A stretch of 22,598 bases of DNA, from contig BFEA01000470.1 of the NCBI GenBank assembly GCA_003427395.1, forward strand, positions 1,102,017-1,124,614. Reading direction: 5' to 3'. The notes below the pieces were generated by a model. It was not told the DNA's origin, did not search any database, and was given only the letters and a program-made list of their open reading frames with translations. Each line of letters starts with the position of its first letter. Position 1 is the first letter of the stretch. Source of the stretch: Chara braunii. Taxonomy: Eukaryota; Streptophyta; Charophyceae; Charales; Characeae. Made by a program: the position numbers and the translations under genes. Positions 18,452 through 22,598 of this stretch are shown piece by piece.

Positions 18452-20306
18452 CTTGGCGAAGTGGTTGAGGACGGAGAGGGCAAACGCTTTGTAGTCAACA
18501 GGCAGGTCAACACAGTCAAAGAGGCCTGGGTCAAGGGCCACACAATTATAGTTACTTTCCAAGGCGAGGCGAGACAACTAACGAGACAAGTAAAAGAAGA
18601 TCTGATTAGGGCTTATGAGGGTGGATGGTTTGTGAGAAGACTGTTTGGCCCGAAAGTGGAGCAAGAGAGGGTAAAAATTGAGGGAGGTAATGTTGTTTCA
18701 TACATAGCTAGGTCGAAGGAAATTGCACAGCTTGGCTGCTTCAACAAAAGGCATTGAAGATTAAGTTGCAAGAGTCATAGGAATCTATTGTCACATTTAA
18801 ACCATGTCTCCCTCTCCGAGAGCTCAAAGAAATTAAGTTACAGGAGGCCGAAACGAAATTCTGGGTCATGGCCTTGCGCGTCCCTTTGGACGCCTACTAT
18901 TATCTGCCCAGTGCAGTTCAAAGGATGTTCGGGGATGTATTGATGATGCATCCTCCAGAGTATGATAACTCGAGGCCTAAACTGATGAACCTAAAATTGG
19001 ATATGTCACCCGAAGCAAGAGAGAAGGTGGACGACCACTTAACTATCCAATCGCCAGCAGGGGAAAGGTGGAAAGTGGAGATTGCCACTCCATACACGGA
19101 TTGGTGTAGACGGTGCAGATGGTACTTCCATACGGAAGCCATATGTCCTAGGGCTCGTCAAGGGGAAGCGGGTGGTGGTAGTCCACGTTGCAGGCCCGGG
19201 GGACATGAGGCGACGTTCCTCCAACACCAGCAGAGACAGGAAAGGCAAGATAGGACTACGCAAGCGGCCATGGAGAGAGTATCAGTGGCTCAACAGGCTC
19301 CGGTCTCAAACGATGCTCAAGTCCAAGGCCCTAGATGGGCAGATCAGGTCACAACGAGTGACAGCCTCCAACGTAGCAGTCAAGATATCAAAGGTGGAGA
19401 ACGGCTGATGCACGCTTCCTCCGCACCTTACGGGACCAGGGTGAGACCCATGTCGAAGGGAGCTCGTCCAGAGGGAACGCTCTGTCCTCGAGCCCAAACC
19501 CTTCCTTTGGGTTCAGCTAACGACATGGGCACGAAGGAGCATTTTATAGGAGGGCGAAGCTGTAATCTAATATCAATGGAACATACAAGCAGCCCATCCC
19601 TCATGCCACCGTGGCTGGACAAAACAGACTGGCCGGGAGGCAATTATTACGGTGAAAGGGAGACTCCCCTAGCAGGGCACCCTCAGTGGCAGGACCCTCT
19701 CTGCGGAGCTGGGCTTCAAGACGCGCGATGGGTTGCATGGAAAATGCGTACCAAGACCCGTATGCTGCAGTAGCTCCGTTCCACCCTCTCCAGAGATATC
19801 TGTCTAGTTCATATAATTGGGGGAACATAGCTCCACAATGTAGAGATTCCCACTTATTTATGCCTGGTCTTTCAAGGCATCCGGAAAGGCCGGGTCCATC
19901 ACTACGTAGCAGAAGAAGTCTAAGTGGAGATTGGAAAGACCATGGGAGAGCGAATGAAAGTGGGAGTAGAGAGCGAAGTTGGAAAGAACAAGGCAGGCAA
20001 GAAGAGAGAGGTTGGAGAGAAGTAGATTCCACGAACCATGGGGGCAGGTTTCAGACCTGATCTGGGAACCAGCCACGTATTAAGGGTGAGTTGAACCAAA
20101 TCCCAGAACAGGTAGAAGGTGCAGAAGGAATCCCGGGCGAATTGTGGAGAACCTCGGCCTCCTCCCAATCCAGGGTGAAGTGGGGAAGCGAGTGGTATGA
20201 AGGGGAGAAGGTTTTTGAGCGTTTAGATGAAGAACGATGTTCGATGCTCAGTTCAACAAACTCCACCCCTAACACCCTGTTCATACCCCTCAACCTCACT
20301 GGCTAA
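18452..20306 (+). pseudogene. LINE-type ORF1 (nucleic-acid-binding) pseudogene
   Basis: This is the remnant of the RNA-binding ORF1/Gag-like protein of a non-LTR retrotransposon. The first part, open from 18452 after a TAA at 18449, reads KRFVVNRQVNTVKEAWVKGH and GGWFVRRLFGPKVEQ, resembling the DUF4283-type N-terminal fold of plant LINE ORF1. A frameshift near 18730 leads into WLLQQKALKIKLQ, then one in-frame TAG (18778-18780). The frame then stays open through ATG 18868 to a stop at 19773. It contains FWVMALRVPLDAYYYLPSAV and a CX2CX4HX4C zinc knuckle (WCRRCRWYFHTEAIC, Cys80, Cys83, His88 and Cys93 counted from the ATG; 19105-19149). Further hydrophilic pieces in a shifted frame (19686-20060 and 20091-20306) are probably the decayed C-terminus. 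No endonuclease or RT of ORF2 follows in the window, so the copy is truncated or interrupted. Confidence 0.72.
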
Positions 20307-20400
20307 GGCATCACGGAGTTGAAAGATAACGTTGGATGCTGACTGCTCAGGCCAAGTACAGATCCATGCAGAAGTCCGACTTTTTCTTTTTTTCCTTTGA

Positions 20401-20423
20401 TTTTTTTTTTTTTTTTTTTTTTT
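20401..20423 (+). repeat. T23 homopolymer
   Basis: A run of 23 T lies about 100 bp after the LINE ORF1 remnant. The element's own strand would carry an A tail, so this T run is not its poly(A). Confidence 0.9.
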
Positions 20424-20865
20424 GTTAATCTGGGTGGGGTCTGCTAGCAGGAGTGATAAGAGCATCTTCCTCTAGCGGGCCTGTCCCTAGACCCACTTTT
20501 GAGAAGTTTTAACACAACTAGTTTTCCCAGGAAGGTAGCCTGGGCTCGATTGCGAACATGGTGACTCTGGTAGCCTGGGATTGAAATATGTTCTCACATC
20601 ACATACATTTATTGCCATAGTTTCTGATTTTTGCATTTTTTCTTTTTCTTTTTTTGCTTTCTTTTTCCGGTGCAAATGCGCCACATTCGGTGTGCTGCAT
20701 GTGTGCATGTTCTGCACTTTCCATAATGTGACACTATTATGGCGTGATTGCTTTACTTATAAGTGTGTCGTAAACTACACCATGGGAATGCTGCATAGGC
20801 AGATAGATAGGCAGATAGATAAATAAAAAAATGGGTTGAGAGTCTTGAGACAGACAAATAGAGTA
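20424..20865. other. Gene-free stretch
   Basis: Direct repeats of GGTAGCCTGGG occur near 20534 and 20569. A GCAGATAGATAG-type short repeat begins at about 20796. No gene is seen. Confidence 0.45.
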
Positions 20866-21495
20866 TGTAATATGTATGTATGTACGTACGTACGTATGTA
20901 TGCATGTACGTATGTACGTACATACGTATGTATGTATGTATGTATGTATACATATGTATGTATGTATGTATACATATGTATGTATGTATGTATGCATGTA
21001 TGCATGCGGCTGGATGGGTGCAAGGGGCTGGATGGATGAGTGGGCGAACAGAGGGGGGGGAGGATGGATGGGTGGAATGAGGGACAAAGGGACAAACGGT
21101 GGAGGGATGCATGGATGGATGGATAGATCGAGGGGCGAAAAAATTGAAGGAACAAACAGACAGAGGGACAAGTGGATAAAAGGATGGACGAATGGAGAGA
21201 GGGATGGTAGGATACAGGAATGAAGAGAGGAAGGGATTGTAGGACAGAGGGACGGAGGGATGGAGGAAAGAAGAGAGGTATGTAGGAATTGACAAATACA
21301 CATAAGGTTTAACAAACAAATGGAAAAATGGGTTGATGGATGGATCAATGCATGGATGGATAGAGGGGTGGATGGACGGATGAATGAATGGATGGATGAA
21401 TGAATGGATGGATGCATGAATGCGTGGATGGATAGATGGATCAGTACATGCATTGATCAATGAATAAATGCATGAATAGATTGGCGGATTCGACC
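20866..21495. repeat. Tetranucleotide repeats (TATG)n then (GGAT)n
   Basis: 20866-21005 is built of TATG with ACG variants. From 21007 to about 21480 the plus strand is purine-rich, with GGAT/GAAT/GGAC units. The long frames on both strands here (Tyr/Met/Cys or His/Ser/Pro-rich) are translated repeats, not genes. Confidence 0.95.
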
Positions 21496-22560
21496 AATCA
21501 ATCATATCGATTGATCAATCTATCTATCTATTTAATATAACTAATGCATCCCTCATTTGTCTAATCCATCTCACCTATCTACCTAATTTAACCTAATCTA
21601 ACCTAAATCTTTATCTTGTTTGGTCTTAATATAATCTGATATTATTTTACATAGTGTTATGTTACCTCATCAAATTCAATCATATCCAATCATATTCAAT
21701 CAAATCTAACCAAAAACACTCAAATATTCCAATCTCGAGCACACTTACCGAATTATGATCGAACCAAATCAAAATCCAATCAAATCAATTATCCAATCGA
21801 TTCAATACTCAATCAAGTCAATATCCTATCGAATCAAATATCCAGTAAGGTCAAAATCCAATCAAATAAAAAGTTAAATAAAGCCAAGTATCCAATTATT
21901 AAACAAAATATACAATCAAAGTTATCAAACAAAATATCCATTCAAATCAAATATCCAACCAAATCAAAATCTCATCCCATGAAATTAAAATATATAATCA
22001 ATCAAAATATCGAATCAAATCAACACGTAATCACATCAATACCTAATCAGATCAATATCTAATCATATCCTATAGTATTTATCTTATCCTAAAAAAAAAA
22101 CATATAATCTAATCACAATCCAGTCTTCTAACAGAATCTTATGAAATTGACTTATCTATGTATATAATCTACCTAATCTTTTTCTACCTAATCTATAATC
22201 ATATCAAATCTTACAAAATCAAATCAAATAACTCCAATTAAATCAATGTTCAATCAATATCCAACCAAATCGATATCCAAGCAAATCAACATGGAATCAA
22301 ATCAAATCAAGTATCGAACCGAGTTGTTCAAATCAAATCAAATATCGGATTATCTCTAATCTGATTAAATATCGAATCTGATCATCTCTGATTTGATCTT
22401 AGTCTGATCTTCTCCAATCTATTTTTCTTATTTGATCTTCTCTCATCTTGTCTTGTTCAGTCTGATACCATATAATCTGATCTCGTTTACTAATCTATCA
22501 TGTTTGCTAATAGGCTCTCCGTCTAATGCATTCTTTGACCCATCCATCCATCCGTCTCCC
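21496..22560. repeat. Degenerate AATC/ATCAA-rich satellite-like tract
   Basis: About 1 kb made largely of variants of CAAATC, CCAATC, TATC and ATCTAATC, with no conserved longer period. The purine bias of the preceding tract switches to pyrimidine-type units here. CCATCCATCCGTC near 22542 is the complement of the GGATGGACGGATG seen near 21370. No coding sequence. Confidence 0.85.
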
Positions 22561-22571
22561 TGTTGTACTTA

Positions 22572-22598
22572 CTCTCTCTCTCTCTCTCTCTCTCTCTC
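22572..22598. repeat. (CT)n microsatellite at the window end
   Basis: At least 13 CT units run off the right edge; the true length is unknown. Confidence 0.95.

Noticed and set aside
20737-21505. Long minus-strand frames rich in His, Ser, Pro, Ile, Tyr
   Set aside because: They translate tetranucleotide repeats and show no protein-like composition or motif.

Overview
The window looks like a non-coding, transposon-rich stretch of a large eukaryotic genome. The signs are long homopolymer and microsatellite tracts, a canonical GT-AG spliced reading frame, decayed retroelement genes full of frameshifts and stops, and no bacterial-style gene packing. The LINE ORF1-like protein at 18.45-20.3 kb and the DIRS-type retrotransposon remains recall streptophyte green-alga genomes (Chara-like). 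That guess comes from protein flavour only and was not tested. I see no intact host gene, rRNA, tRNA or CRISPR array.

Layout. 0-1.9 kb: no recognised gene; GC-rich from about 0.84 to 1.9 kb with short inverted repeats. 1.94-2.64 kb (+): a broken tyrosine recombinase (YR) with the catalytic surroundings still readable. 2.6-5.45 kb: no gene, a few hairpins. 5.49-6.06 kb: a 54/55-bp minisatellite. 6.3-8.6 kb: many perfect stem-loops, a T50 tract and the first copy of a foldback element (7372-7549). 8.58-11.14 kb (-): a DIRS-type retrotransposon, with a coiled-coil Gag-like protein carrying an apparent 108-bp intron, then reverse transcriptase and RNase H in shifted frames. 11.2-15.2 kb: T tracts, a long (ATT)n array and a ~434-bp tandem duplication. 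15.26-16.60 kb (-): two overlapping unrecognised reading frames, one starting with a strong nuclear-localisation-like motif. 17.54-17.64 kb: a 40-bp-arm hairpin. 18.20-18.38 kb: the second foldback copy. 18.45-20.31 kb (+): a LINE-type ORF1 pseudogene with a CCHC zinc knuckle. 20.87-22.60 kb: a chain of simple repeats.

How the parts may relate. The minus-strand RT/RNase H and the plus-strand YR converge on each other. DIRS-group retrotransposons use both activities (copying by RT, integration by YR), so they may be ends of one large decayed element with an inverted YR gene, or two unrelated remnants. The two foldback elements, about 10.8 kb apart, share a 58-bp-arm architecture and a loop motif. 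They look like an undescribed non-autonomous family; one lies just upstream of the LINE ORF1 frame. Nearly all T tracts of 17 or more lie on the plus strand, a marked strand asymmetry.
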